Assembly: GCA_020024085.1 (NCBI GenBank)
Contig: JAHHUG010000006.1
Coordinates: 1-31,728, forward strand
Source: Christensenellaceae bacterium
GTDB taxonomy: Bacteria; Bacillota; Clostridia; Christensenellales; CAAEEZ01
Direction of reading: 5' to 3'
Length of the DNA stretch: 31,728 nucleotides
Shown piece by piece: positions 1-8,928 of the stretch (within the stretch, counting starts at the first letter, position 1; the number at the start of each line of letters is the position of its first letter). A program made the position numbers and the translations under genes. Below the pieces are notes generated by a model, which had not been told where the DNA came from, ran no database searches, and was given only the letters and a program-made list of their open reading frames with translations.

Positions 1-117
1 ATATTATTATATATAATTAATTAAGTATAAATATTTGGTAATCATATTTAGAATTTTTACATATCAATAAAAAAGTGAAATTATTTATTAAAATTACGAG
101 AAAAGATGGTAATTTAC

Positions 118-146
118 TTTACAAATAAAGCATCTTATGTTAGACT
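118..146 (+). promoter_or_regulatory. Promoter of the pyr operon
   Basis: A -35 box TTTACA (118-123), a 17-base spacer and an extended -10 TGT-TAGACT (138-146). Transcription should start near 153. That gives a leader of about 130 bases before the attenuator run-off point, and only about 20 bases before the leader ORF. The -10 matches the consensus at 4 of 6 positions, offset by the extended TGn motif. The first ~115 bases of the window are AT-rich and show no gene. Confidence 0.6.
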
Positions 147-173
147 AATAAAAACAAAAAAATGGAGTACGAA

Positions 174-254
174 ATGGGACTATTTACTTGTTACAGAATG
201 AATATATTTTCTTCAAAAATGGGTTTAATATTCCCTATTTATTTAGTTTATTAA
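174..254 (+). CDS. Pyr operon leader peptide (26 codons)
   Basis: A 26-codon ORF begins at ATG 174, with GGAG at 164-167 and a 6-base spacer, and ends at TAA 252-254. Its stop codon overlaps the first base pairs of the terminator stem (5' arm 253-261). The peptide starts MGLFTCYRMN and is rich in Phe, Ile, Leu and Tyr because the RNA is U-rich, especially at 224-252; it has no run of one amino acid. By analogy with E. coli pyrBI (established there), a ribosome that reaches the stop codon while RNA polymerase lingers in the U-rich tract at low UTP would cover the 5' arm and prevent termination. The ORF, ribosome site and overlap are seen; the role is inferred. It could be a chance ORF, but the ribosome site and the exact overlap argue against that. 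Confidence 0.6.
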   Translation: MGLFTCYRMNIFSSKMGLIFPIYLVY

Positions 255-282
255 CAACGACTATTTGTCGTTGTTTTTTTTT
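253..282 (+). terminator. Intrinsic terminator acting as pyr operon attenuator
   Basis: A 9-base-pair stem AACAACGAC (253-261) / GTCGTTGTT (267-275) with loop TATTT, followed by a run of nine T (274-282). It lies upstream of the pyrB ribosome site AGGAGGG (287-293), so it must be read through for the operon to be expressed. No competing antiterminator helix and no PyrR-type anti-antiterminator sequence was recognised upstream; the only other element is the leader ORF. Confidence 0.85.
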
Positions 283-297
283 GTCTAGGAGGGCGAA

Positions 298-1215
298 ATG
301 TTACAAAAGGACTTATTATGCTTGAAAGATTTAGCAAAAGAGGATATACAAGCATTACTTGATAGAGGTAGTGAAATTAGAGATTTGCTAGACTCAGGCA
401 AAAAGGATTTTGACACATTAAAAGGAAAAAATATTACCACATTATTTTACGAAAACAGCACAAGAACAATGACATCATTCTCTAATGCAGGTAAGTTTTT
501 GGGTGCAACTGTTTCAAATCTTGCAGTAGCATCTTCAAGTGTAAAAAAAGGTGAAAGCCTAATTGATACTGGCGAAACTTTAGATGCTCTTAAAACAGAT
601 TTAATAGTTATTCGTCACTCAGTTGCAGGTGCTCCAAAGTTCCTTGCAGAAAATGTAAAGGCTCATGTTGTAAATGCTGGAGATGGACTTCATGCACACC
701 CAAGCCAAGCATTACTTGATATGCTTACAATGCAAAGATACTTTGGTAAAATTGAGGGACTTAATGTTGCAATCGTTGGCGATATTAAGCATAGTCGTGT
801 AGCAAGAAGTAATATTTATGGTTTAACAACTATGGGAGCAAAGGTAAAACTATTCTCACCATACACACTTCGTGCAACAGGTATCGAAAAAATGGGAAAT
901 GTTGAAATTTGTGATACTCTAACTGATGCAATTCAAGATGCAGATGTTATAATGGGATTAAGGATTCAACTAGAAAGACAACAACAAGGCTTATTCCCAA
1001 GCTTGTCAGAGTACTTCAAGTACTACGGAGTTAAGGAAAGTGATATCAAAAACCTTAAAAAACAACCTATCATTATGCACCCAGGTCCAGTAAACCGTGA
1101 TGTAGAATTATCAAGTGGAGTAATTGATGGAAGCAATAGTCATATCCTTGACCAAGTATCAAACGGATTAAGTATTAGAATGGCAATACTTGAAGCTATG
1201 CTAAAGGAGAACTAA
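298..1215 (+). CDS. pyrB: Aspartate carbamoyltransferase catalytic chain
   Basis: Condenses carbamoyl phosphate with aspartate to N-carbamoyl-aspartate, the committed step of pyrimidine synthesis. The 305-residue length fits the catalytic chain. Visible motifs are the carbamoyl-phosphate loop STRTMTS (residues 54-60), SSVKKGES (about 80-87, with the catalytic lysine), HAHPSQALLD (132-141) and HPGPVNRD near the C-terminus. The phosphate-loop residue after STRT is Met rather than the common Arg; this loop varies in the family. The start has a strong ribosome site AGGAGGG at 287-293, just after the attenuator. No pyrI regulatory chain is present, so control is probably through the leader rather than allosteric. 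pyrC follows after one base. Confidence 0.95.
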   Translation: MLQKDLLCLKDLAKEDIQALLDRGSEIRDLLDSGKKDFDTLKGKNITTLFYENSTRTMTSFSNAGKFLGATVSNLAVASSSVKKGESLIDTGETLDALKTDLIVIRHSVAGAPKFLAENVKAHVVNAGDGLHAHPSQALLDMLTMQRYFGKIEGLNVAIVGDIKHSRVARSNIYGLTTMGAKVKLFSPYTLRATGIEKMGNVEICDTLTDAIQDADVIMGLRIQLERQQQGLFPSLSEYFKYYGVKESDIKNLKKQPIIMHPGPVNRDVELSSGVIDGSNSHILDQVSNGLSIRMAILEAMLKEN

Positions 1216-1216
1216 T

Positions 1217-2467
1217 ATGATACTAAAAAATGTAAAGCTAAATAACAAAATTGTAGATATATTAATTGAGGACGGCAAAATCCTTAAGATAGGCAAAAGC
1301 ACCGTTGAGGGTGTTGATTGCAAAGGATTAACAGCAGTTCCAGCATTTTGTGATATGCATACACACCTTAGAGAGCCAGGTCAAACTGCAAAAGAGGATA
1401 TCGAAAGTGGTTCAAGTGCAGCAGTAGCAGGTGGATATAGTGATGTTTGCTGTATGCCAAATACAACACCAGTTGTTGACTGCGACTATATGGTAGAGTA
1501 CATTAAACTTAAGGCAGAAAAGGTTGCAAAATGCAATGTTCACCCAGTTGGAGCAATCACAGTTGGTAGCAATGGTGAACTTATGGCAGAGTATAACAAA
1601 ATGAAGGATAAAGGGGCAATCGCATTTAGTGATGACGGAAAGCCAGTTGCAAATCCTAATGTTATGAAGCAAGCACTAGAATATGCAAAGGATATTGATG
1701 TACTTATGCTATGCCACTGCGAAGATATGAGTTTGACAAATGGTGGTGTTGCAAACGAGGGAGCAATAGCAACAGCTTTAGGACTTAAGGGAATTGTAAC
1801 TGCTAGCGAGGAACTTGATATTGCAAAACAAATTATTCTTGCAGAAATGCTAGATACAAGGGTTCACATTTGCCACATTTCAACAAAGGGTAGCGTACAA
1901 CTTATAAGAGAGGCAAAAGCAAGAGGAGTTAAAGTTTCTTGCGAGACTTGTCCACACTACATTTCAGGAACAGAGGATTTAATTGATGGATACAATACTT
2001 TTGCAAAGGTTAATCCACCACTTAGAACAGAGGAAGATAGACTTGCAATTATCGAAGGTATCAAGGACGGCACAATAGATGTTATCGCAACTGACCATGC
2101 ACCACATACATTCAAGGACAAGCATTGTATATTCAATGATGCAGCAAACGGTATCAGTGGACTAGAGACTGCATTCAGCCTATGCTACACATATCTTGTA
2201 AAGACTGGCGAAATCACACTAGAAAAACTAGTTGAACTAATGAGCTTAAAACCAAGAGATTTGTTAAGATTGCCTACAAACGAAATTAAAGAGGGCAATA
2301 TTGCAAATATCACATTAGTTGACTTAGATAATAAATACAAAATTGATAGTACTACATTCAAATCAAAGGGTAAAAATACACCATTCAATGGATTTGAAGT
2401 GTACGGAAAGGTAGCAAAAACAATAGTAAATGGTATAATAAAATATGAGGACGGAGTGATAAAATGA
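1217..2467 (+). CDS. pyrC: Dihydroorotase (class I)
   Basis: Cyclises N-carbamoyl-aspartate to dihydroorotate. The 416 residues form an amidohydrolase-fold zinc enzyme. The first metal site is HTHLREPGQ (residues 48-56). FSDDG (about 137-141) carries the bridging aspartate typical of class I enzymes. Later metal ligands lie in LCHCED, HICHIS and the C-terminal ATDHAPH. The ribosome site AAGGAGA lies inside the pyrB C-terminus. The stop TGA overlaps the pyrF start as ATGA, a translational-coupling arrangement. It is followed by pyrF and carB rather than carA. Confidence 0.95.
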   Translation: MILKNVKLNNKIVDILIEDGKILKIGKSTVEGVDCKGLTAVPAFCDMHTHLREPGQTAKEDIESGSSAAVAGGYSDVCCMPNTTPVVDCDYMVEYIKLKAEKVAKCNVHPVGAITVGSNGELMAEYNKMKDKGAIAFSDDGKPVANPNVMKQALEYAKDIDVLMLCHCEDMSLTNGGVANEGAIATALGLKGIVTASEELDIAKQIILAEMLDTRVHICHISTKGSVQLIREAKARGVKVSCETCPHYISGTEDLIDGYNTFAKVNPPLRTEEDRLAIIEGIKDGTIDVIATDHAPHTFKDKHCIFNDAANGISGLETAFSLCYTYLVKTGEITLEKLVELMSLKPRDLLRLPTNEIKEGNIANITLVDLDNKYKIDSTTFKSKGKNTPFNGFEVYGKVAKTIVNGIIKYEDGVIK

Positions 2468-3369
2468 TTATTGATAACTTGATTGATAGAATTTTAGAGT
2501 TAGACAACCCGACAGCAGTAGGACTTGATACTCAAGTTGACTATTTGCCAGAGGAAATGCAAAATAAATGTGTAACTCTAGCTGATATCGGCGAGCAAAT
2601 TTTTGAGTTTAATAAAAACATCATTGATAATATCAAGGATATTGCACCAGCAGTCAAAGTTCAAGTAGCTTACTACGAGCAATATGGTGTTGAGGGTATG
2701 AAAGCCTTTAAAAGAACACTAGAATATGCAAAGCAAAACGGATTATTTACAATCGCAGATATCAAAAGAAATGATATCGGTTCAACAGCAGGTGCTTACT
2801 CTCGAGCATACCTAAGTGGTATAGAAATTAATGGAGTACGACAAGTTGAGTTTGAAGCAGATTTTATCACAGTAAATGGTTACCTTGGTAGCGATGGTTT
2901 GATGCCATTTATAGAGGATTGCAAAAAGTACGACAAAGGACTATTTGTACTTGTTAAAACTTCTAATCCATCTAGTGGCGAACTACAAGACAAGGTAATG
3001 AATGGTAAAACACTATACGAAAATATGGCAGACCTAATCACAGAGCTAGGCAGTGACCTTGTTGGTAAATACGGATTTAGTTCGGTTGGTGCCGTAGTAG
3101 GTGCAACTCATAAAAATCAAGCACTAGACATAAGACAAAAATATCCAAACCTATTCTTCCTTATCCCAGGATATGGTGCTCAAGGTGGTAACGGAAAGGA
3201 TATTTCAGTAAGTTTTAGAGATGGTATCGGTGGTATCGTTAATAACTCTCGTGGAATCTTATGTGCATATAGAAAAGATGAATATAAGGGACAAACTTAT
3301 TTTGAAGCAGCAAGAAATGCAGTAATCAATATGAAAAATGACTTAAGTCAAGGAATTAAAGGAGAATAA
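2464..3369 (+). CDS. pyrF: Orotidine 5'-phosphate decarboxylase (long type)
   Basis: Decarboxylates OMP to UMP, the last step of the de novo pathway. At 301 residues it belongs to the longer subfamily (about 270-300) rather than the roughly 230-residue E. coli/Bacillus type. The catalytic Lys-Asp pair is in FTIADIKRNDIGSTA (about residues 96-110). The substrate-phosphate loop region near the C-terminus reads FLIPGYGAQGG, and NNSRGI follows. It overlaps pyrC by four bases (ATGA), so it is probably translated by coupling. carB starts one base after its stop, with GGAG inside the end of pyrF. Confidence 0.93.
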   Translation: MIIDNLIDRILELDNPTAVGLDTQVDYLPEEMQNKCVTLADIGEQIFEFNKNIIDNIKDIAPAVKVQVAYYEQYGVEGMKAFKRTLEYAKQNGLFTIADIKRNDIGSTAGAYSRAYLSGIEINGVRQVEFEADFITVNGYLGSDGLMPFIEDCKKYDKGLFVLVKTSNPSSGELQDKVMNGKTLYENMADLITELGSDLVGKYGFSSVGAVVGATHKNQALDIRQKYPNLFFLIPGYGAQGGNGKDISVSFRDGIGGIVNNSRGILCAYRKDEYKGQTYFEAARNAVINMKNDLSQGIKGE

Positions 3370-3370
3370 A

Positions 3371-6300
3371 ATGCCTAAGGATAATAGTATTAAAAAAGTT
3401 TTAGTAATTGGTAGTGGTCCTATTGTAATTGGTCAAGCAGCAGAGTTTGACTATGCAGGAACACAAGCATGTAGAGCATTAAAGGAAAATGGCGTAGAGG
3501 TTGTACTTGTAAACTCTAACCCAGCAACCATTATGACCGACAAAAACATTGCAGATAGAGTATATCTTGAGCCACTTAGAGTAGATGTACTTAAAAATAT
3601 TATTGAAAAGGAAAAGCCAGATGCTATTCTTCCAACACTTGGTGGACAAACAGGATTAAACCTTGGTTGCGAGCTTGCAGAAAATGGTTACCTAAATAGA
3701 AAAGGCATAAAGTTACTTGGTACTAATGTAGAAACAATTGAAAAGGCAGAAGATAGAGAATTGTTTAAGGAAACAATGATTTCTATTAACGAGCCAGTTA
3801 TTGATAGTATCATTACCGATAATGTTTCTGAGGCTGAAGATTTTGCAAAAGAGCAAGGTTTCCCAGTAATTATTAGACCAGCTTTCACACTAGGTGGAAC
3901 AGGTGGTGGTTTTGCCAATAACGAAGATGAACTTGCTACTGTTGCAGCAGCAGGTATCAAAGCAAGTAGAGTTAATCAAATTCTAGTAGAAAAGTCTGTT
4001 GCAGGTTGGAAAGAGATAGAGTTTGAGGTAATGAGAGATAAGTCAGGCAAGGCTATTATTGTATGTGATATGGAAAATATTGACCCAGTTGGTATCCATA
4101 CTGGTGATAGTATAGTTGTTGCACCTTGTCAAACACTTACAAAGGAACAACTTGATACCTTAAAGAGTGCATCACTTAAGATTATTTCAGCACTAGGTAT
4201 TGAGGGTGGTTGTAATATTCAATTTGCCCTAAACCCAACAGAGGGTAGTTTGGAGTACTATCTAATTGAGGTAAACCCTCGTGTTAGTAGGTCTTCAGCA
4301 CTAGCATCAAAAGCAACAGGATATCCTATCGCATTTATTAGTGCCCTTGTTGCAATTGGTTACAACCTAGATGAAATCAAAGCAAAGAATGGTGTAAACT
4401 ATGCTTCAAAATCTCCTAATGTAGATTATGTAGTATGCAAGTTCCCAAGATGGCCATTTGATAAATTTACTCAAGCAAACAAAGAGCTTGGCACTCGTAT
4501 GAAAGCTACTGGCGAGGTAATGAGTATTGGTTCTTCTGTTGAAGAGGCATTTATGAAGGCTGTTTGTTCACTAGAGCTTGGTATCTTTGGTACAAACCTA
4601 ATCAAATATTCAAGCCTATCTGATAGTGAGGTTATGGATTTACTTCACGAAAAAACCGATGAGAGAATCTTTGTAGTACTTCAAGCATTGCATAGAGGTA
4701 TCAGTATCAAAAAGATACACAAGATTACAAAGATTACTCCATACTTCCTAGAGAAGTTCCAAAACATCGTATGTATGGAAAAGGAACTTAAACAAAAGGG
4801 AGAGCTAGACAAAGATATGTTGCTAAAGGCTAAAAAATTAGGTGTAAGCGATAGAGAAATTGCAGTTCTAGTTAATTCAACCGAAGCAAAGGTTAGAGAG
4901 TTTAGAGAGAAGAATGGTATTAAACCAAACTATGGCATTATCGACTTGAGTTTTGATAACGATAAGCCAGGTACACCTTACTTCTATTCAACATACGAAA
5001 AGAGGGTAGAACACAATAAGCCATCAAATAACACAATCGTAGTACTTGGTAGTGGTCCTATCCGTATCGGTCAAGGTGTAGAGTTCGACTACTGTTCAGT
5101 TCACTGCGTATGGGCACTTAAGAATGCAGGATATAACACTGTTATTATTAACAACAACCCAGAGACCGTATCAACCGACTTTGATACAGCAGATAGACTA
5201 TACTTTGAGCCACTAACAGCCGAAAAGGTATTAAGTATTCTTGAAATTGAAAAGCCAAAGGCAGTAGTTGTACAATTTGGTGGTCAAACAGCTATCAAAC
5301 TTACAAAGGCAGTTGCTGATGCAGGCTACAAGATTTTAGGTACACAACTTAAAGATATTGATGCTGCCGAGGATAGAAAGGAATTTGACCAAGTTCTAAA
5401 CAATTTAGGTTTGCTTCGTCCAAAGGGAGAAACAGTATTTACAACTGATAGTGCACTAGAGGTTGCTAATAAATTAGGTTATCCAGTACTTGTTAGACCA
5501 AGCTATGTTTTAGGTGGTCAAGGTATGGAGATTGCATACAACGATAACGATATCGCCGAATATATGGAGATTATCAACTCTGTTGAGCAAGAGCACCCTA
5601 TTCTAATTGATAAATATGTAACAGGTATGGAGCTTGAAGTAGATGCAATCTGCGATGGCGAAAATGTACTTATTCCAGGTATTATGGAGCACGTAGAAAG
5701 AGCCGGTGTTCACTCAGGCGACTCAATCAGCGTATATCCTACACTAAATGTAAGTGGTGCAATGACCGAAAGAATTATTGAGGTAACTCGTGAGCTTGCA
5801 CTTGCAATGCATACAAAGGGACTTATCAATATTCAATATATCAATGCAAACAATCAACTATATATCATTGAGGTAAACCCTCGTTCAAGTAGAACAGTTC
5901 CATTTATCAGTAAGGTAACAGGTGTTCCAATGGTACAACTTGCCGTTCGTGCTGCACTTGGCGAAAAGCTTGAAAATATGGGCTATGGTGTAGGATTATA
6001 TCCAAGAGCCGATGTATATTGTGTTAAAGTTCCAGTATTTAGTAGTGAAAAACTTCCTGACCTAGAGATTTCTGCAAGCCCAGAAATGAAGTCAACAGGT
6101 GAGGTATTAGGAATTGGCGAAACATACCCAGAGGCACTACTAAAGGGACTTGTAGCAAGTGGTATTAAGCTACATCACGGTTGTGGTGTTGTAATATCAG
6201 TATCAGATAACTTCAAGCCAGAAATCCTTGAAACAGCTAGAAAGTTTGATGAAATGGGATACAAGATATTCGCAACATACAAGACAGCTAAGTTCTTACT

Positions 6301-6583
6301 TGAAAATGATATCTATGCAATCGCAGTAAATAAGATTGTAGAAAAGAGAAACGGAGATATCGTATATCTTGCAAGAAAGGGTGTAGTTGAGCTTATTATC
6401 AACACTCCAACAAAGGGTAGACAATCTAGCCGTGACGGATTTAAAATTAGAAGAACAGCTGTTGAACTAGGTATTCCTTGTTTGACAAGTGTAGATACAG
6501 CAAATGCTTTATGTGAGGCTCTTGAGTACAATAAGGACATCAAGTCTACAAAGCCTATCGCATTACAAGATTTGGAGAAGTAA
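3371..6583 (+). CDS. carB: Carbamoyl-phosphate synthase large chain
   Basis: Makes carbamoyl phosphate from bicarbonate, ammonia and two ATP. Its 1070 residues show the normal duplicated architecture: carboxyphosphate half (about 1-400) with GSGPIVIGQAAEFDYAG and the ATP-grasp segment RPAFTLGGTGGG; oligomerisation region (about 400-550); carbamoyl-phosphate half (about 555-930) beginning GSGPIRIGQGVEFDY, with RPSYVLGGQGME; and a C-terminal MGS-like allosteric domain (about 935-1070). Both halves look intact. The small glutaminase chain CarA, usually encoded just upstream, is not in this operon or window, so it must be elsewhere or the enzyme uses free ammonia. pyrK starts two bases after the stop. 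Confidence 0.96.
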   Translation: MPKDNSIKKVLVIGSGPIVIGQAAEFDYAGTQACRALKENGVEVVLVNSNPATIMTDKNIADRVYLEPLRVDVLKNIIEKEKPDAILPTLGGQTGLNLGCELAENGYLNRKGIKLLGTNVETIEKAEDRELFKETMISINEPVIDSIITDNVSEAEDFAKEQGFPVIIRPAFTLGGTGGGFANNEDELATVAAAGIKASRVNQILVEKSVAGWKEIEFEVMRDKSGKAIIVCDMENIDPVGIHTGDSIVVAPCQTLTKEQLDTLKSASLKIISALGIEGGCNIQFALNPTEGSLEYYLIEVNPRVSRSSALASKATGYPIAFISALVAIGYNLDEIKAKNGVNYASKSPNVDYVVCKFPRWPFDKFTQANKELGTRMKATGEVMSIGSSVEEAFMKAVCSLELGIFGTNLIKYSSLSDSEVMDLLHEKTDERIFVVLQALHRGISIKKIHKITKITPYFLEKFQNIVCMEKELKQKGELDKDMLLKAKKLGVSDREIAVLVNSTEAKVREFREKNGIKPNYGIIDLSFDNDKPGTPYFYSTYEKRVEHNKPSNNTIVVLGSGPIRIGQGVEFDYCSVHCVWALKNAGYNTVIINNNPETVSTDFDTADRLYFEPLTAEKVLSILEIEKPKAVVVQFGGQTAIKLTKAVADAGYKILGTQLKDIDAAEDRKEFDQVLNNLGLLRPKGETVFTTDSALEVANKLGYPVLVRPSYVLGGQGMEIAYNDNDIAEYMEIINSVEQEHPILIDKYVTGMELEVDAICDGENVLIPGIMEHVERAGVHSGDSISVYPTLNVSGAMTERIIEVTRELALAMHTKGLINIQYINANNQLYIIEVNPRSSRTVPFISKVTGVPMVQLAVRAALGEKLENMGYGVGLYPRADVYCVKVPVFSSEKLPDLEISASPEMKSTGEVLGIGETYPEALLKGLVASGIKLHHGCGVVISVSDNFKPEILETARKFDEMGYKIFATYKTAKFLLENDIYAIAVNKIVEKRNGDIVYLARKGVVELIINTPTKGRQSSRDGFKIRRTAVELGIPCLTSVDTANALCEALEYNKDIKSTKPIALQDLEK

Positions 6584-6584
6584 A

Positions 6585-7361
6585 TTGAAAGATTACAATA
6601 TCAAAATAGTAGATAATAAAAAGATTGCAAACAAAATCTTTATGATGGAGTTTGAGGTCTTTGGAGAATTTTCTGTTAAGGTAGGTCAATTTGTAAATAT
6701 TAGCCTACCTGAAGGAAAACATCTTCTTCGTAGACCATTTTGTGTAGCTAATTTTGACAAAGAGAAAAACACAATTACTATTATTTATCAAGTAGTTGGA
6801 GAGGGTACAGAGATACTATCTAAACTTGAAAAGGGTACTGAATTAAAGGCTTTAGTCGGTTTAGGCAATGGTTTTGACCTTACAAAGTACAAAAAAGTAA
6901 TGATAATTGCAGGTGGTATGGGTGTTGCAGTATTTCCAAGCATCTTCAAAAGTTATCCAAATATTGAGGCATATACTTTCTTTGGTTTCAACTCAAAGGA
7001 ACAAGTTATTATGGAAGACTATATGAGGGAGAACTCAAAGGAAATGTATATTGCAACTGCTGACGGCTCTTATGGTTATAAAGGTTTTGTTACCGATATT
7101 GCAAAGGCAGAAATTGATAGAATTAACCCTGATGTAATAGTTGCATGTGGTCCAGAACCAATGTTTAAGGCTGTTAAAAAGATATTTGCAACCGACTACA
7201 ATATGCCAATACTTATCTCAATGGAGAGAAGAATGGGTTGTGGAATAGGTGCTTGCCTAGTATGTAACTGCAAGGTTAAAGTTGATGGCAAAGATGAATA
7301 TCTTCGTGCTTGCAAAGATGGTCCAGTTTTTGAGGCAAGGGAGGTAGACCTAGATGAGTAA
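6585..7361 (+). CDS. pyrK: Dihydroorotate dehydrogenase B, electron-transfer (FAD/2Fe-2S) subunit
   Basis: Passes electrons from the FMN of PyrD to NAD+ through FAD and a [2Fe-2S] cluster. I place the start at TTG 6585, giving 258 residues: GGAG lies at 6574-6577, seven bases upstream, and the alignable sequence begins KDYNIKIVDNKK. An upstream in-frame ATG at 6504 lies deep inside carB. The FAD site is RRPFCVAN (residues 49-56) and the NAD-domain glycines are in IAGGMGVAVFPS. Cluster ligands are Cys219, Cys224, Cys227 and Cys243, in MGCGIGACLVCNC and RACKDGPVF. It overlaps pyrD by eight bases. Confidence 0.94.
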   Translation: MKDYNIKIVDNKKIANKIFMMEFEVFGEFSVKVGQFVNISLPEGKHLLRRPFCVANFDKEKNTITIIYQVVGEGTEILSKLEKGTELKALVGLGNGFDLTKYKKVMIIAGGMGVAVFPSIFKSYPNIEAYTFFGFNSKEQVIMEDYMRENSKEMYIATADGSYGYKGFVTDIAKAEIDRINPDVIVACGPEPMFKAVKKIFATDYNMPILISMERRMGCGIGACLVCNCKVKVDGKDEYLRACKDGPVFEAREVDLDE

Positions 7362-8262
7362 CTTAAAGGTGAATTTTTTAGGCAAAACATTTTCAAACCC
7401 AGTGCTTACAGCAAGTGGTACATTCGGTTTTGGTAGAGAGTTCAATGAGTTTTATGATATCGGTGTGCTTGGTGGAGTTTGTACAAAAGGATTAACTATA
7501 AAGAAGAGACTTGGCAACAAATCTCCTCGTATTGCAGAGACAAGTAGTGGTATCATTAATAGTGTAGGACTACAAAACCCAGGTGTTGAGGCATTTATCA
7601 AAAACGACCTAGATTGGCTAAAATCAACAGGCACATGTGTTGTCGCAAATATTGCAGGTAGCACACTTGAAGATTATATTGCAATCACTGAAAGGTTGGA
7701 TAGTACATCTGTTGATATGCTAGAAGTTAATATCAGTTGCCCTAATGTAAAGGAGGGTGGTATGGCTTTTGGTGTAGAACCAAAAAATGTTGAGAATGTT
7801 ACTCGTGCAATAAGAGAACATACATCAAAGCCTGTTATTATGAAGCTTTCACCTAATGTAGCAAACATTGTAGACAATGCAAAGGCTGTTGAATTTGGTG
7901 GAGGCGATGCAGTATCATTAATCAATACACTTGGTGGTATGGCAGTAAACTGGAAAACCCGTAGACCAATACTAAACAATGTGTTTGGTGGTCTTTCAGG
8001 CGAATGTGTAAAACCAGTTGCACTAAAAATGGTATGGCAAGTACACAATGGTTGTAGCCTACCAATTATCGGTATTGGTGGAATCACAAAATATACCGAT
8101 GTTTTAGAGTTTATGTTGTGTGGTGCATCACTTGTCGAGGTAGGTACAGCAAACTTTACTGACCCATACGCAAGCTATAATATTGTAAAAGATTTGGAAA
8201 AATTCGTTGCTGAAAACGATGTTGATATCAACGATTATGTTGGAAAATTAATAGTAGATTAA
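7354..8262 (+). CDS. pyrD: Dihydroorotate dehydrogenase B, catalytic subunit (NAD-linked)
   Basis: Oxidises dihydroorotate to orotate using FMN; with PyrK it forms the class 1B heterotetramer that uses NAD+, suited to anaerobic life. It has 302 residues. The class 1B active-site base Cys129 is visible in NISCPN (126-131), which separates it from the class 2 Ser enzyme. Other landmarks are PVLTASGTFGFG (16-27), Lys45 in CTKGLT, and the C-terminal FMN-phosphate segment GIGGI. The start overlaps the end of pyrK and uses AGGGAGG at 7338-7344. The pyrK-pyrD overlap fits one-to-one subunit synthesis. Confidence 0.95.
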   Translation: MSNLKVNFLGKTFSNPVLTASGTFGFGREFNEFYDIGVLGGVCTKGLTIKKRLGNKSPRIAETSSGIINSVGLQNPGVEAFIKNDLDWLKSTGTCVVANIAGSTLEDYIAITERLDSTSVDMLEVNISCPNVKEGGMAFGVEPKNVENVTRAIREHTSKPVIMKLSPNVANIVDNAKAVEFGGGDAVSLINTLGGMAVNWKTRRPILNNVFGGLSGECVKPVALKMVWQVHNGCSLPIIGIGGITKYTDVLEFMLCGASLVEVGTANFTDPYASYNIVKDLEKFVAENDVDINDYVGKLIVD

Positions 8263-8275
8263 GGAGATTTTAATT

Positions 8276-8860
8276 ATGTTGACACAAGAACAAATGTTAG
8301 AAATTTTTAAAAAAACTGGTGGTATCTTAAAGGGACACTTTATCCTTACTTCAGGTAGACATAGTGATACATATATGCAATGTGCAAAATTATTTGTAGA
8401 CCCAAAGTCAAGTGAACAACTATGTGCAAGCCTTGCAGAAAAACTTGGCGATATGAAGATTGACCTAGTAGTTTCTCCAGCTGTTGGTGGTATCTTAATG
8501 GGTTATGAAATGGCTCGTCAACTTGGTGTAAACAATATCTTTGCAGAAAGAGAAAATGGTTCAATGACATTTAGAAGAGGCTTCAGCCTTCCTGAAGGTG
8601 CTAATGTACTTGTTGTAGAAGATGTTGTTACAACAGGTGGTTCAGTTAAGGAAGTTGTAGCGCTATGTAAGGAGCACGGAGCTAATGTTCAAGCTGTTGC
8701 AAGTGTTGTTGATAGAAGTAATGGTAAGGTTGACTTTGGTGTTAAGTATGTAAATCTAATCAGCATGGACGTAGTAAGCTATGAAGCAGAAGATTGCCCA
8801 ATGTGTAAGGAAGGCAAAATTCCTGCTGTTAAGCCAGGTAGCAGAGGACTTAAAAAATAA
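8276..8860 (+). CDS. pyrE: Orotate phosphoribosyltransferase
   Basis: Joins orotate to PRPP to form OMP, the substrate of PyrF. It has 194 residues, within the family range. The N-terminus has HFILTSGRHSDTYMQ, the orotate-binding segment, and the PRPP loop is VLVVEDVVTTGGS (about residues 111-123). The short C-terminal CPMCKEG segment is seen in many clostridial members. The ribosome site AAGGAG sits about 10 bases upstream, and the gap from pyrD is 13 bases. As the last gene, it is followed by a clear intrinsic terminator. Confidence 0.94.
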   Translation: MLTQEQMLEIFKKTGGILKGHFILTSGRHSDTYMQCAKLFVDPKSSEQLCASLAEKLGDMKIDLVVSPAVGGILMGYEMARQLGVNNIFAERENGSMTFRRGFSLPEGANVLVVEDVVTTGGSVKEVVALCKEHGANVQAVASVVDRSNGKVDFGVKYVNLISMDVVSYEAEDCPMCKEGKIPAVKPGSRGLKK

Positions 8861-8896
8861 TAATTTTAGGTACTGATAAATTGTTTTTATAAAAAT

Positions 8897-8928
8897 AAAG
8901 AGAGTTATATTTGGTAACTCTCTTTTTT
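8897..8928 (+). terminator. Terminator at the end of the pyr operon
   Basis: Stem GAGAGTTA (8900-8907) / TAACTCTC (8915-8922) with flanking A and T residues extending the pairing, a seven-base loop, then a T run. It is 36 bases after pyrE. The rest of the stretch up to 9034 is AT-rich with no recognisable gene. Confidence 0.85.

Noticed and set aside
1..297. PyrR-type binding site or a riboswitch in the pyr leader
   Set aside because: No conserved PyrR anti-antiterminator stem or loop sequence, no T-box and no known riboswitch core was recognised; only the leader ORF and one terminator hairpin are present.
6504..6584. ATG start for pyrK at 6504, inside carB
   Set aside because: It would overlap carB by 80 bases with no ribosome site, and the extra residues do not look like PyrK; TTG 6585 has GGAG at the right distance.
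7674..8087. A 137-codon open frame antisense to pyrD
   Set aside because: It lies wholly inside a well-supported gene, shows no recognisable motif and its composition is that of a shadow frame. The same applies to the antisense frames in carB, pyrC, cyuA-like and gdhA genes.
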